From positions 8,246,001-8,310,000 of the forward strand of contig NZ_CP108100.1 of the NCBI RefSeq assembly GCF_036195045.1: a stretch of DNA of 64,000 nt. Reading direction: 5' to 3'. The DNA is from Streptomyces sp. NBC_00236 (GTDB lineage: Bacteria; Actinomycetota; Actinomycetes; Streptomycetales; Streptomycetaceae). Numbering within the stretch: position 1 is the first letter of the stretch; every line of letters begins with the position of its first letter. Made by a program: the position numbers and the translations under genes. The notes beneath the pieces were generated by a model. The model did not search any database, had not been told where the DNA came from, and saw nothing but the letters and a program-made list of their open reading frames with translations. Below, in pieces: positions 9,242-18,190 of the stretch.

Positions 9242-9480
9242 GGCGTCGGCCTCCCTCGCGAAGGGCGCCGCAGAACAGGCGGGCGACGGCGGGAAGAAGT
9301 GGCCTCGCTCTCTCACCTGTCGACCGACTGCTACGCCCGTCTTGAGCGGGAGCGAGGACCCCGGGCCTCGGAGCAGACGATCTTCTCCAGCAAGGTCTTC
9401 ATCTCTCCTTCGATGAGCGCGACCGACTGTTCCGGCCGGCCGGACGCGCTACCTTCCCCTGTCGGGAGATCAGCAAGTGT
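9242..9480 (+). pseudogene. Frameshifted fragment of an XRE/MmyB-type HTH regulator
   Basis: One frame reads RRREEVASLSHLSTDCYARLERERGPRASEQ, close to the well-known actinobacterial motif LRREEVAALAGIS..YARLEQGRGPRPSEQ of helix-turn-helix regulators with a MmyB-like ligand domain. The continuation (LLQQGLHLSFDERDRLFRPAG, compare DDERDHLFRLAG) is in the next frame. The start and the MmyB domain are absent. It is a remnant with at least one frameshift. Confidence 0.55.
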
Positions 9481-9656
9481 CGCATCAGGCGACGTTCGCC
9501 CCCGGCGAGGCGGTCGGCATTGACCACGTGATCATGAACCTGAGCTTCTCCTCGCGGAGTGACGCGGCGCTCAAGGCGATCGAGGAGCTCGCTGGGGAAT
9601 TCCGGCTGGTCATCTGGGATCCACAGTCCCAGGACGCCTGTCTGTCTGGGACGTGA
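9458..9656 (+). pseudogene. C-terminal fragment of an unidentified protein
   Basis: A frame reading PGEAVGIDHVIMNLSFSSRS... and ending LVIWDPQSQDACLSGT has coding composition and a natural stop, but no start. It overlaps the end of the HTH remnant in another frame. It appears to be the 3' part of a truncated gene; I do not recognise the family. Confidence 0.35.
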
Positions 9657-9664
9657 ATGACCGT

Positions 9665-9835
9665 CGCTCGACCCGGCTCAGGCGGTGTTCGCTTGTTGAC
9701 GACCTCACGGAGGCGTTCGTCGGCGGCATGATTGTTCCGTCAGATGGTGTAGCGACGGATCGTGCTGCCCTGCTCTTTGTTGCTGGCGTGGTCGGTGACC
9801 TCCGGGCGCACTGTAAGACACCGGAAAACCGCTAC
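9665..9835 (-). pseudogene. IS630-type transposase C-terminal remnant with a nonsense codon
   Basis: Read on the minus strand the peptide is EVTDHASNKEQGSTIRRY, then TI-stop-RNNHAADERLREVVNK. This matches the C-terminal signature (IRRYTIWRNNHA.D.RL..VV..AN) of Streptomyces IS630-like transposases, with the tryptophan codon changed to TGA. The upstream DDE core is missing. Confidence 0.5.
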
Positions 9836-9900
9836 CCGGGCCCCTGTGTGACTGGCTACGCTCACCCCCCCCCGCCGACCAACACAGATGTGGGGACCGC

Positions 9901-10374
9901 ATGACGCAGCAGTTCATCGACCTCCAGGGCCGGGCCGTGGTGCTCGAGGAGATCACGGAGGACAACTGGCGCGATGTCGCCGACGTGGCGCCCGCCGACG
10001 AGCAGCGCCGGTACGTGGCCGCGCTCGCGGCGCGCTATCTCCTGCTTTCCCAGCACAGCGAGGTGTGGACGTCCCTCGGCGTCCGCGCTGGTGACGACGT
10101 CGTGGGCCACGTCATGTGGGCGTACGGGGACGAGGACGGCAGCCACTGGATCGGCGGCATGTTGGTGAGCAAGGCCGAACAGGGCAAGGGCGTGCGCCGC
10201 GCAACCCTGGGCGCCGTGATCGAGCGCCTGTCTGCGCTGCCGGAGTGCCGGGAGATCCGCCTCTCCTACCACCCGGACAATACGTCCGCCGGCCGCCTCT
10301 ACACCTCGTTCGGCTTCCAGCCGACCGGGGACTTCGAGGACGAGGAGATCGTGGTGGCGCTTCCCGTGAGCTAG
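9901..10374 (+). CDS. GNAT family N-acetyltransferase
   Basis: 157 residues from ATG. It has the GNAT layout: N-terminal strand and helix (VVLEEITEDNWRDVADV), strand with VVGHVMWAYGDED, the acetyl-CoA pyrophosphate-binding loop E93-QGKGVRR (Q-x-x-G-x-G/R form), and the C-terminal beta bulge SAGRLYTSFGFQPTGDFED. This places it near the SpeG/diamine and aminoglycoside-type small acetyltransferases; the acceptor amine is unknown. It probably forms its own transcription unit, since IS remnants lie upstream and a convergent membrane-protein gene lies downstream. Confidence 0.9.
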   Translation: MTQQFIDLQGRAVVLEEITEDNWRDVADVAPADEQRRYVAALAARYLLLSQHSEVWTSLGVRAGDDVVGHVMWAYGDEDGSHWIGGMLVSKAEQGKGVRRATLGAVIERLSALPECREIRLSYHPDNTSAGRLYTSFGFQPTGDFEDEEIVVALPVS

Positions 10375-10484
10375 GCCCTGTCTGACAAGTACTGCGTGAG
10401 TGAGAGGGCTCTGATGTATCGGATGTGCGCTGGCCCCGTTGTGTGAGGGCGGGCCTGGACCGCTTTCGACGCGTAGCAGCCGAT

Positions 10485-10871
10485 CTAGAGGACGTGCACC
10501 ATCAGCACGATACTGAGAGCAACTCCCACCAGGCCCGCCATGTCGTAGTGCTTCCAGAATGGTTTGCGGGAAGCGAGTGCCGTCTCCGCGCGCCCAGGGG
10601 ACACAGGGTCATAGAGGACTGCAACGCTGTCCCCTTCGCGGGTGCCGGCGGGGACGTGGTTTTCACCTGCACTGTGTGTCCGCTTGACACCGTCTGGCGT
10701 CGTGTAGCTCAGAAGGAACTGCGGGCCGCCCTTCCCACGCCAATCACGATCGAAGCACCGAGCGGTGACCTCGACGCCCCGGGAACGAAGCGTCAGCCGT
10801 CGCCGCATCTGCCAGACCACGACCAGCATCAGAAAAATTGCGACGCCGTCGTAAGCGATCGTGTCCTGCAC
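10485..10871 (-). CDS. DUF3592-like small membrane protein
   Basis: 128 residues if started at the GTG of VQDTIAYDG, which has GGGGGAG eight bases upstream. The longer frame reads back into IS5 remnant DNA and is rejected. It has a transmembrane segment near the N-terminus (GVAIFLMLVVVWQM), a soluble middle with the DUF3592 pattern (FLLSYTTPDGVKRTHSA ... GDSVAVLYDPVSPGRAE), and a second membrane segment at the C-terminus (GLVGVALSIVLMVHVL). The role of the family is unknown. A larger relative lies at 12502-13362. Confidence 0.75.
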   Translation of the reverse strand: MQDTIAYDGVAIFLMLVVVWQMRRRLTLRSRGVEVTARCFDRDWRGKGGPQFLLSYTTPDGVKRTHSAGENHVPAGTREGDSVAVLYDPVSPGRAETALASRKPFWKHYDMAGLVGVALSIVLMVHVL

Positions 10872-10924
10872 CCTCAAAGCTCCCCCAGTTTCGCAGTGCC
10901 ACTGGTGAGCATTCAACCAGCCGT

Positions 10925-11110
10925 CGAGACCCTCCATGGCTGCGTTACCGGCTCGCGAAGCCAGCGGATGAGTGAGGCGAGGTGAAGCCCGGCGTGGTGG
11001 CGAGCGGCGAGCTTGTCGAAGCGGGTCGCGATCGCCCGGAACTGCTTGAGACGGGCGAAGCAGCGTTCGACCACATTGCGGGTGTATACAGCTCACGGTC
11101 GAAGGTCGGC
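10925..11110 (-). pseudogene. IS5-type transposase C-terminal remnant
   Basis: The minus-strand peptide NVVERCFARLKQFRAIATRF, then DKLAARHHAGLHLASLIRWL, is the canonical C-terminal block of Streptomyces IS5-family transposases (VERCF.RLK..RAIATRFDK). The N-terminal and catalytic parts are absent. The plus strand next to it (11236 on) carries the N-terminal half of a related transposase in the opposite orientation. Confidence 0.6.
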
Positions 11111-11235
11111 GGTCTGCCGCCCCTCGCCGCAGGCGTTGGCCTTCGGTCAACTCATGACGACGCACCACGACTTGCCAACGGACAAACCACTTTGCGGACT
11201 CGGCCCAGGACCCGCTCCACCTTGTTGGGTTGGGC

Positions 11236-11640
11236 ATGGGGCGGGGTGATCTGACGGATGCAGAGTGGGAGCGGTTGCGGAATCGTTCTTGCCGGTGAGC
11301 AATGGGCGGTGCGGGCGGTGGCGTGATCACCGGCAAGTGATCGACGGGATCCTGTACAGGGTGCGGGCCGGGGTTCAGTGGCGAGATCCACCGGAGCGGT
11401 TCGGTCCTTGGCGGATGGTGCACGAGTGCCGTCGGCTGTGGTCGGCGGACGGCGCCTGGGAGCGCCTCCTGGCGGAGGCTCAGACCGCAGCCGACGTGGT
11501 GGGCGAGATTTGACTGGGGCATCTCGGTCGACCGGACCTCACCGTCGTACGCGCCCACCAAAACGCGGCTGGCGCCCGCGCTGCCCTACCACCGGCGCCA
11601 GAGGGGAAAGGCGGCAGAACACCAGACTGACTTCGGCGAC
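11236..11640 (+). pseudogene. IS5-type transposase N-terminal fragment, frameshifted
   Basis: MGRGDLTDAEWERLR begins at 11236, shifts frame, and continues as FLPVSNGRCGRWRDHRQVID ... WRDPPERFGPWRMVHECRRLWSADGAWERLL, the DUF4096-type N-terminal domain of IS5 transposases. It then passes an in-frame TGA at 11511 before TVVRAHQNAAGAR. It is closely similar to the transposase at 57174-58112. The 3' half is missing. Confidence 0.7.
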
Positions 11641-11711
11641 ACCGTCGTCGAAATCGAAGCTGCGCAGCTCGTTCCCTGTTCCCCCTGCTGCTCGTCCACA
11701 GCCTGGCCTGC

Positions 11712-12227
11712 CTACGACGTAGGTTCGGTCAGGTCGATGGTGAGTACGTCTTCGTCGCTCGCGGGATGCTCGATCGTGATCGAGCCTGCGGCGCCGACGT
11801 AAGCTCCGGTACCTCCCGTGATCGCGAAGACGTGGGACCACTGCCGGGCGTCGACCGGCGGTTCGGTCACCGCGGGAAGCGGCCGCTGGAAGGCGGTGGC
11901 AGCCGTGATCATGCCGTCGTCCAGGCTCAGGACCAGAGTTGCGATGACGAACGATCCGTCCAGCCCCACGGCGACGGGCAGGCAGTGAGCGTTCTCGGTG
12001 CCCACGCTGCGACCCTGCGCGTCCGACAGGTCGTACCGTACGAAGTAGGGGACGCCAACTGTGAGTACGTCCGGGATGTTCGAACCCGTGCGCCTGCCAC
12101 GCAGAACGATCTGGCCGGCGGCCTTGCGCGCCGCGTGGGCGGCCCCGCCCGCTCCCACGACCAGCCCTCCAGCGATCGCCGCCGCCGATGTCAGCTGCAG
12201 AATGCTCCTGCGATCCATGTCGGTCAT
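11712..12227 (-). CDS. Tat-exported small protein, allene oxide cyclase-barrel/dirigent-like
   Basis: 171 residues. The N-terminus has a twin-arginine motif (DRRSILQL, residues 4-11), a hydrophobic stretch (TSAAAIAGGLVVGAGGAA) and an AHA cleavage site, so it is probably exported by the Tat system. The mature part is all-beta and contains LPVAVGLDGSFVIATLVLSL and HVFAITGGTGAYVGAAGSI. This G-x-G-x-Y-x-G-A-x-G pattern is typical of the dirigent/allene-oxide-cyclase-like barrel used by several secreted actinobacterial proteins. Ligand and function are unknown. Flanked by an IS5 remnant and a membrane-protein gene. Confidence 0.7.
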   Translation of the reverse strand: MTDMDRRSILQLTSAAAIAGGLVVGAGGAAHAARKAAGQIVLRGRRTGSNIPDVLTVGVPYFVRYDLSDAQGRSVGTENAHCLPVAVGLDGSFVIATLVLSLDDGMITAATAFQRPLPAVTEPPVDARQWSHVFAITGGTGAYVGAAGSITIEHPASDEDVLTIDLTEPTS

Positions 12228-12501
12228 TTGTCTGCCTCACGTCCTCGTCCGTCGTGTGCCTGGGCGCGCTTGCGCCTCACAGCTAAACGGCCTTCAGAAC
12301 GGAACGGATCGCCCCGCACTCATAATTCGCCGGAACGGCGGAGCGCACGACGCAGGACGGGGAGCGCAACCTGGAGGGGGCCGCGGATCCGGGAGTGCCG
12401 CTGTGATCAGGGTTGCCCACCAGTAACGATTCTGCTGACCGCATGCGGAGGACCAGTTCGCCATTCCGATGACCGTCATCACGCACACAGCTCACCCGGG
12501 C

Positions 12502-13362
12502 TCACAGCATGACCGCTCCCACGGCAATGGCTGACACTGCAACGGCAATGACCACGGCGCTGCAGATCATGTCGAATTTCCGGGAACTGTGTTCGGACGC
12601 GAGATCCGGGGTGAAGACGGCTGGATCCTCGGGCGAGTAGTGGATCGTGACGGTCCGACCGTACGAGTTCACGGGGTCTGGCAGCCCATGAGCGCAGTAG
12701 GCGGTGACGGACGTGCCCTCATGGGTGGTGAAGGCGATGACTGGTGTGTGGCTGGTGGAGGTGTGGCCGTCTTCGTCGGCGCTGGTGTCCGTGAGGACGG
12801 CGACCACTCGGCCCTGAACGACGGGCTGGGAGGTGAGCGCATCGATGCGGCGCCTCGTCGCGCGTGCATTCCGGGGGAGGTAGCGGGCGGCGGCGACGCT
12901 CCAGGGTCCGGCGAAGCCGAGCAGGGCCCACGGCCAGCCCCAGTCGATCGCGACGAGGACCACCAGACCGGCATAGAGCAGGAAGACCGCGGAGTTCGGC
13001 CATGCGCGACCGTGCCTGTTGGCCCAGAGGTCATGGGTGAACCGATAGGTGTGCGGTCTCCCCTGCTGGTAGCGGACACCGATCTCCCGGCCGGTCCAGG
13101 CCGTGGAGATCCGGTCACCGTGCTCATCGTCGTTCGTCACGGTGAACTCCTGCCCGGTGGATGGGTCACAGAAGGAGACGACCACGGGTATGCCATCGTG
13201 CTGAGAGCTTCCGTGCCGGGGTTCACGCACCCGCTCGATCCGGCCCATGACCCGGACCGTGCGCTGGGCCCGGGTCACCCCGGCCAGCGACATGCCGTAC
13301 CCGATCAGCGCCATCGCACCCAAGACCGCGCACAACAGCGTCAGGTATCCGTGTATGTCCAT
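12502..13362 (-). CDS. DUF3592-like membrane protein, duplicated domain
   Basis: 286 residues, starting at ATG of MDIHGYL with GGAGAGAGGC upstream. It has an N-terminal membrane helix (LLCAVLGAMALIGYGMSLAG), a soluble DUF3592-type unit (VMGRIERVRE ... VVVSFCDPSTGQEFTVT ... IGVRYQQGRPHTYR), a hydrophobic pair near the middle (VFLLYAGLVVLVAIDWGWPW), a second soluble unit of the same plan (VVQGRVVAVLTDTSAD ... VIAFTTHEGTSVTAYCAHG), and a C-terminal helix. This suggests an internal duplication. It lies next to two other membrane proteins of unknown role on the same strand. Confidence 0.75.
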   Translation of the reverse strand: MDIHGYLTLLCAVLGAMALIGYGMSLAGVTRAQRTVRVMGRIERVREPRHGSSQHDGIPVVVSFCDPSTGQEFTVTNDDEHGDRISTAWTGREIGVRYQQGRPHTYRFTHDLWANRHGRAWPNSAVFLLYAGLVVLVAIDWGWPWALLGFAGPWSVAAARYLPRNARATRRRIDALTSQPVVQGRVVAVLTDTSADEDGHTSTSHTPVIAFTTHEGTSVTAYCAHGLPDPVNSYGRTVTIHYSPEDPAVFTPDLASEHSSRKFDMICSAVVIAVAVSAIAVGAVML

Positions 13363-13553
13363 ATGCCTCTCTCCTGCCAACTCTTGGACCCTCGCCCGCA
13401 CCCGTCTCCGGCCCGAAGCAGGGTGCGGGAGATCGGCTGACGATGAGGCATGACATGCGGACTGACAACACCGCAAGGCTTTGCCCGGCCATCAGGCCCA
13501 TTGCGTGGATGATCCATTCGACACGGCCCGTGGTTGCCGGCCGGGGCCTGTAT

Positions 13554-14645
13554 TCAGCGGCCCAGGGCGTTCCGCACCGGCTCGCCCCGCTCATTCGCCT
13601 CCAGCGAAGCCGAACCGTGGGAGCCGGTCACACCTACCCGGATGATGAGGGAGCCGCTGAGGCGGTCGACAGTGATCTGCCACGTCTGCGGAGATCGGCC
13701 GACGAGGGTGGAGCCGGCCTCCTCGACCAGGGCAGGGAGCCGTTCGTAGGGCACTGAACCCGGGTCGAATCGTGGTGCATGAGAGCCCGTGGGGGCGAAC
13801 ACGACGGAGAGCAGGCGTTCCTGCACCACCACGGTGAGCGCCTGGCCGGCGTCCTTGGTCAGCAGGTCAACGGCCCGGCGCAGTTCGCCCTTGTCGAGAA
13901 ACGACTGGCCGGGGCCAAGGGTGACCGTTCCGGTCGCCGACGACACAACCATGGTCGAGGACGTGGAGGATCCCGACGGCCGCACAGAGGCAGACGGCTT
14001 CGTGGGGGTGTCCGAGCCGAACAGGTCGGCGCGAAACAGCAGGACCACACCTGCTGCGGCCAGTAGCAGGGCGAACAGCCTGACGAAGCCGACGGCACTG
14101 CCCTCGGAGGGCTCACTCACCATGGCCGGACCCGGCACCGAGTCGAGGCAGGCCCCGGCCGCCCGCTCTTCCCAGGCAGGTGTCGGCCGCTTCACGATTC
14201 TCACCTGCCACAGCCGGTCGGGCGGGTACTGAACCACCGCGATGCTGCCCGCCCGGTAGTCGGACAGGGCGACGAGGTTGATGCTCTGCGTGACCTCCAC
14301 GCGGAACGCCGGTGCGTCGTCCGGAACGATGGAGAGATCGAATCGAACCGCTACATCGCTCGTCGCCTCGCCCCCAACAGCCTCCGAACTCTCCACCAGC
14401 GCGAGCGCTGTGCAGGGCGCGACAGCTGCCCTCCGGGCGCGCCCCGGCACTCCGGCAAGGAGGACGAGCAGACCGTAGGCTGCAGGCAGGCCCACACTCA
14501 TGACGCACAGCAGCACGTTCTGGATGATGCAGCCGACGACGAAACCGGCCAACGCCCCCCCGATCGCACCCCCGGCCAAGACCCCGAGGACAAACGTGGC
14601 GGGAGTGTTGGTCGTGGGTGGCAATGCACCCTTGGTGGTCGTCAC
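13554..14645 (-). CDS. Hypothetical multi-helix membrane protein
   Basis: 363 residues if started at the GTG reading VTTTKGALPP; the frame continues upstream without coding character. There are two or three membrane helices near the N-terminus (TFVLGVLAGGAIGGALAGFV, CVMSVGLPAAYGLLVLLAGV), a soluble section of about 120 residues, one further helix (FVRLFALLLAAAGVVLLF) and a long extracytoplasmic-looking C-terminal domain after a Ser/Thr-rich linker (SASVRPSGSSTSSTMVVSS). No domain is recognised. Gene order with two DUF3592-like genes suggests a shared surface or envelope role, but this is inference only. Confidence 0.65.
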   Translation of the reverse strand: MTTTKGALPPTTNTPATFVLGVLAGGAIGGALAGFVVGCIIQNVLLCVMSVGLPAAYGLLVLLAGVPGRARRAAVAPCTALALVESSEAVGGEATSDVAVRFDLSIVPDDAPAFRVEVTQSINLVALSDYRAGSIAVVQYPPDRLWQVRIVKRPTPAWEERAAGACLDSVPGPAMVSEPSEGSAVGFVRLFALLLAAAGVVLLFRADLFGSDTPTKPSASVRPSGSSTSSTMVVSSATGTVTLGPGQSFLDKGELRRAVDLLTKDAGQALTVVVQERLLSVVFAPTGSHAPRFDPGSVPYERLPALVEEAGSTLVGRSPQTWQITVDRLSGSLIIRVGVTGSHGSASLEANERGEPVRNALGR

Positions 14646-15672
14646 ACAGGCGATTGTGCCTGTCTCGGGTAACGGCCGGTAGGCTCCTGGAGCCCATTCG
14701 CCAGACCGTGAGTTTCTTCCCGACCCGGGTGCTTGGGCGTGCAGTTGGGACGGTGTACGAACTGACACAGTTCCTGGCAGACGCAGTCACGACCGAGAGC
14801 TCCCGCGTCGGCCAAGACCTTCGTGTGCTTGTTCACCCATCGATGGTCGATCTGTGACGCCTCGTCTGCCGCTCGGCTGCTCGACACCTCGCGAGATCGG
14901 GGCCCGGTGGCGGCGCATGGCGCCGGACCGCCAGGCACTGCTAGGAACGGGCCCAGGCCCGCCGCAGGGCCTCGGCGTCGGGGTCGCGGCCGTCTGCCGC
15001 TACCGGGACTCATCGCAGTGCATCGGGCTTCAGCCCGGATCCAGAGGGGCCGACGCCCCACCACTACGCGTGCACGAGCAACTACGGAACCTGAATCGAG
15101 TTGCCGACATCGGTGATCGGAACGGGAGGGCCTCACCGCAGGCTTCGCTGTCAATCCGGCTCCGCGCTCCCGCCCGAGGTGCGGAAACTGATTGACGGGT
15201 CCTGAGCTGAAACGAGGGGTTCGGTGTGGGGCCAATGCTGGTGCCACAGCGAACCCCTCGGACCGGACGGACCGTCACGTAAGGACCGGTTCACAACGTC
15301 GGGTAGTCCGTCATGCGTGGAGCGGGAGCGGCTGACGTACTTGGAGTGGGAGCGCCGCGAGCCGCACCTGCCGAACGGCGAGTACGGTCCGCATCCCTCA
15401 CGCGGGTCCTTCACACGCGTCCTGCGGATCCCGTCGGGCAGCGCAGGGACCGGGTGGCGGCTTTATGGGAGTTCTCTGTGAGTCCGCCGGCCACGCAGCG
15501 CTTGGAATTCGGGGCCTGACCGGCTGACCTGCACGGTTGTGGCATCGCGCGGCGCCCGGCTCACATAAGGCTCCTATGTTTGCTCAATGGGCCCGAGAAG
15601 CCTTGCGCAGTGTGGATCTCGGACGCGCCGGTCACGGTGGCGGTCTCATCGAAACGCATGCTGGAGGATCTG
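14646..15672. other. One-kilobase stretch without a supported gene
   Basis: Both strands carry open frames of 60-110 codons, but none shows a family motif or steady codon bias. The segment 14690-14857 (LLEPIRQTVSFFPTRV... to TGA) has the most protein-like composition and might be the tail of a lost gene. The last ~60 bases include the ribosome-binding site (GGAGG near 15661) of the ABC ATPase gene. Confidence 0.4.
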
Positions 15673-16587
15673 ATGATCGAGGTGAACGGGCTCACCAAGC
15701 GCTACGGCGACGTGCTGGCCGTCGACGACCTGAGCTTCACCATCCGGCCCGGAGAGGTTACGGGCTTCTTGGGTCCGAACGGTGCGGGCAAGTCGACGAC
15801 GATGCGGATGATCCTGGGGCTGGACGTACCAACCTCCGGCACCGCCGGCGTCAACGGGCTGCCCGTGGCTGCGCAGCCCGCGCCGCTGAAGGTCCTCGGA
15901 GCGCTGTTGGACGCCGGCGCCGTGCTGCCCAGCCGCAGCGCCTACCACCATCTGCTGGCCCTGGCCGCCAGCAACGGGCTGGGTCGCGATCGTGTCTCGG
16001 TCGTCCTGGACGAAGTCGGGCTGTCAGACGTTGCACGCCGCCCGGCCGGCACCTACTCGCTCGGCATGAAACAACGGCTCGGCATTGCCGCGGCACTGTT
16101 GGGCGACCCACCCGTGCTCGTGCTGGACGAGCCGCTCAACGGGCTGGATCCCGAGGGGATCGTATGGATGCGCAAGCTGATGCGGCGGATGGCTGCCGAA
16201 GGCCGGGCCGTGATGATGTCCAGCCATCTGATGAGCGAGACCGAACTCACCGTTGACCACCTCGTAGTGATCGGCCGGGGCCGCCTGATCGCCGACACCA
16301 GCATGGCCGCGTTCATTGCCGGGCACACCGACCGGGAAGTCGTGGTGCGCACTCCGCAGGCCGCCGAGCTCGGCCGGCGGCTCGTCGAAGCAGGGGCCGA
16401 CGCCCGTCCTGACGGCGAGAACGGGCTGATCGTCACCGGCACCGGCGCCGTCGAGGTCGGTGCCCTCGCCGCGGCCGGAGGCATCGAACTCCATGAGCTG
16501 ACGCTGCGCCAGACGTCCCTCGAGCAGGTCTTCATGAAGCTCACGCAGGACAGCATCGAGTACTCCTCCGAGAAGGAAGCAGCCTGA
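15673..16587 (+). CDS. ABC transporter ATP-binding protein (antibiotic/lantibiotic-type exporter)
   Basis: 304 residues from ATG (MIEVNGLTKRYG); GGAGG lies eight bases upstream, favouring this start over the ATG 15 bases earlier. All ABC motifs are intact: Walker A GPNGAGKST (34-42), signature SLGMKQ (129-134), Walker B LVLDEP (149-154) and the H-loop in MMSSHLMSE. The C-terminal ~80 residues form the extra domain seen in ATPases that pair with ABC-2 permeases (DrrA/BcrA type). It energises the permease encoded immediately downstream, with which it overlaps by one base. The following two-component genes probably control the unit. Confidence 0.93.
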   Translation: MIEVNGLTKRYGDVLAVDDLSFTIRPGEVTGFLGPNGAGKSTTMRMILGLDVPTSGTAGVNGLPVAAQPAPLKVLGALLDAGAVLPSRSAYHHLLALAASNGLGRDRVSVVLDEVGLSDVARRPAGTYSLGMKQRLGIAAALLGDPPVLVLDEPLNGLDPEGIVWMRKLMRRMAAEGRAVMMSSHLMSETELTVDHLVVIGRGRLIADTSMAAFIAGHTDREVVVRTPQAAELGRRLVEAGADARPDGENGLIVTGTGAVEVGALAAAGGIELHELTLRQTSLEQVFMKLTQDSIEYSSEKEAA

Positions 16588-17459
16588 TGAGCAAGGCTCT
16601 CACCTCCATCCGCCCCCGCTTCACGCCGGCACAGACACGCCGACAGCAGCGCCCCGCGCCCACCGAGGGGGAGACCGGCCGGGCCAGGTTTCGGCACGCC
16701 CTCCACGCCGAGTGGATCAAGATTCGGACGATGCGCTCCACGTCCTACGTCATCCTCGGCACTCTCCTCATGGCGGGCGCCCTCGCCGCGCTCAACGGCT
16801 CCTCCTCGGGCGACGAGTTCGCGGTCATGACGGCGGCGGACAAGGCGACTTTCGACCCACTGGCCACCAGCTTGAAGGGCTACGTCCTGGCGCAGGTCAC
16901 CATCGCGCTCCTGGGGGGCATGGTGATCACGGCCGAGTACGGCAGCCGGACCATCGTCAGCACACTCAGCGCCGTCCCTCACCGCAACCGGGTCCTGGCA
17001 GCCAAGGCGATCGTGCTCTCCTCGATCGCGCTGGTCGCCGGATGGGCGACCACGTTCAGCGGATTCCTCGTCGGACAGGCGGCACTCAAGGGCGCCGGCG
17101 CGCCGCACCTGGCGCTGTCCGACTCGCAATCCGTGCGCGCCATCCTGGGCGGCGGCCTGTTCCTGGCTCTGGCCGGGCTCATGGGCCTGGCCGTGGGCAC
17201 GCTGATCCGCTCCACCACGGCTACGGTGACCACTCTGTTTGCCGTCCTGCTGATCGTGCCCGCCTTCGGTCCGGCACTGCCGGGGCCGGCGTCGGACTGG
17301 ACCGCGAAGTACTGGCCGCCGTCCGCCGGCGGCCAGATCATGACGAGCTATCAGGATCCATCGCTACTGGCACCGTGGGCCGGGCTCGCGGTAATGGCCG
17401 GGTGTGTGGCCGCGCTGCTGGCCGCCGCGTTTCTCACCTTCCGCAAGCGGGACGCGTAG
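16587..17459 (+). CDS. ABC-2 type permease
   Basis: 290 residues. Its ATG overlaps the TGA of the ATPase gene (TGATG), indicating translational coupling. After a basic cytoplasmic N-terminus of about 48 residues there are six predicted membrane helices, including VILGTLLMAGALAAL, GYVLAQVTIALLGGMVITAEY, ALVAGWATTFSGFLVGQAAL, LFLALAGLMGLAVGTLI, VTTLFAVLLIVPAFGPALPG and LAVMAGCVAALLAAAFLTF. The EYGSRTIVSTLSAVP loop is characteristic of the ABC-2 family that forms antibiotic-export or resistance transporters. Substrate is unknown, but the arrangement with a sensor kinase and regulator resembles drug-responsive export units. Confidence 0.9.
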   Translation: MSKALTSIRPRFTPAQTRRQQRPAPTEGETGRARFRHALHAEWIKIRTMRSTSYVILGTLLMAGALAALNGSSSGDEFAVMTAADKATFDPLATSLKGYVLAQVTIALLGGMVITAEYGSRTIVSTLSAVPHRNRVLAAKAIVLSSIALVAGWATTFSGFLVGQAALKGAGAPHLALSDSQSVRAILGGGLFLALAGLMGLAVGTLIRSTTATVTTLFAVLLIVPAFGPALPGPASDWTAKYWPPSAGGQIMTSYQDPSLLAPWAGLAVMAGCVAALLAAAFLTFRKRDA

Positions 17460-17479
17460 GAAGATGGGACGGGGCGATC

Positions 17480-18190
17480 ATGAACGGGACGGCCATGACA
17501 GAGCAACTGCTGGTGGTGGAGGACGACGCCACGCTGCGAGAGCTGCTGGCCGCGAGCCTGCAGCTGGCCGGCTTCGCCGTGACGTCGGTGGCCACCGGAG
17601 CGGACGCGCTGACCGCGGTGCAGCACGCGCGCCCCGACCTGATCGTCCTTGATGTCATGCTGCCGGACTTCGACGGCTTCGAAGTCGTGCGGCGGCTGCG
17701 GGACAGCTCACTCGGCCCGAGCGGTCCGCCACCGGTGCTGTTCCTGACCGCGCTGGATGCGGCCAAGGACCGGATCAGCGGGCTGAGCGCCGGCGGCGAC
17801 GACTACGTCACCAAGCCGTTCAGCCTGGAAGAGCTGATCCTGCGCATTCGCGCCATTTTGCGCCGCACCAGCGGCCGGTCTCCGGACGGCCGGCTGACGG
17901 TCGGCGACCTGATGCTGGACCCGGACAGTCACCAGGTGACCCGCGCAGGCGAGACCGTTGCGCTGTCGCCCACCGAGTTCAGCCTGCTGCGAGTACTGAT
18001 GGAACACGTCGGCCAGGTGTTGTCCAAGGAACAGATCCTGGACCTGGTGTGGCACTACGACTTCGGAGGCGACGACACCATCGTCGCCTCCTACATCAGC
18101 TATCTGCGCCGCAAACTGGACGATGCTGAGCCCAAGCTCATCCACACGGTGCGCGGCACCGGGTACGTGCTGCGCAGGCCGCCGCAGTGA
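17480..18190 (+). CDS. OmpR/PhoB-family response regulator
   Basis: 236 residues from ATG at 17480 (an ATG 15 bases later is an alternative), 20 bases after the permease stop. The receiver domain has the acidic pocket E14-D15-D16, phospho-acceptor D58 (VLDVMLPD), T90 and K112 (DDYVTKPFS). The C-terminal winged helix (about 135-232) reads LSPTEFSLLRVLMEHVGQVL ... VASYISYLRRKLDD ... VRGTGYVLR. It should bind DNA when phosphorylated by the kinase encoded next, and most simply would regulate the ABC operon it belongs to. Its stop overlaps the kinase start (GTGA). Confidence 0.95.
   Translation: MNGTAMTEQLLVVEDDATLRELLAASLQLAGFAVTSVATGADALTAVQHARPDLIVLDVMLPDFDGFEVVRRLRDSSLGPSGPPPVLFLTALDAAKDRISGLSAGGDDYVTKPFSLEELILRIRAILRRTSGRSPDGRLTVGDLMLDPDSHQVTRAGETVALSPTEFSLLRVLMEHVGQVLSKEQILDLVWHYDFGGDDTIVASYISYLRRKLDDAEPKLIHTVRGTGYVLRRPPQ

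Noticed and set aside
12589..13440. 283-codon plus-strand frame
   Set aside because: Antisense shadow of the DUF3592-like membrane protein; rich in Gly/Asp/Arg with no motif.
16712..17479. Long N-terminal extension of the response regulator frame
   Set aside because: It overlaps the ABC-2 permease in another frame and has Arg/Gly/His-rich non-coding composition; the regulator begins at 17480.
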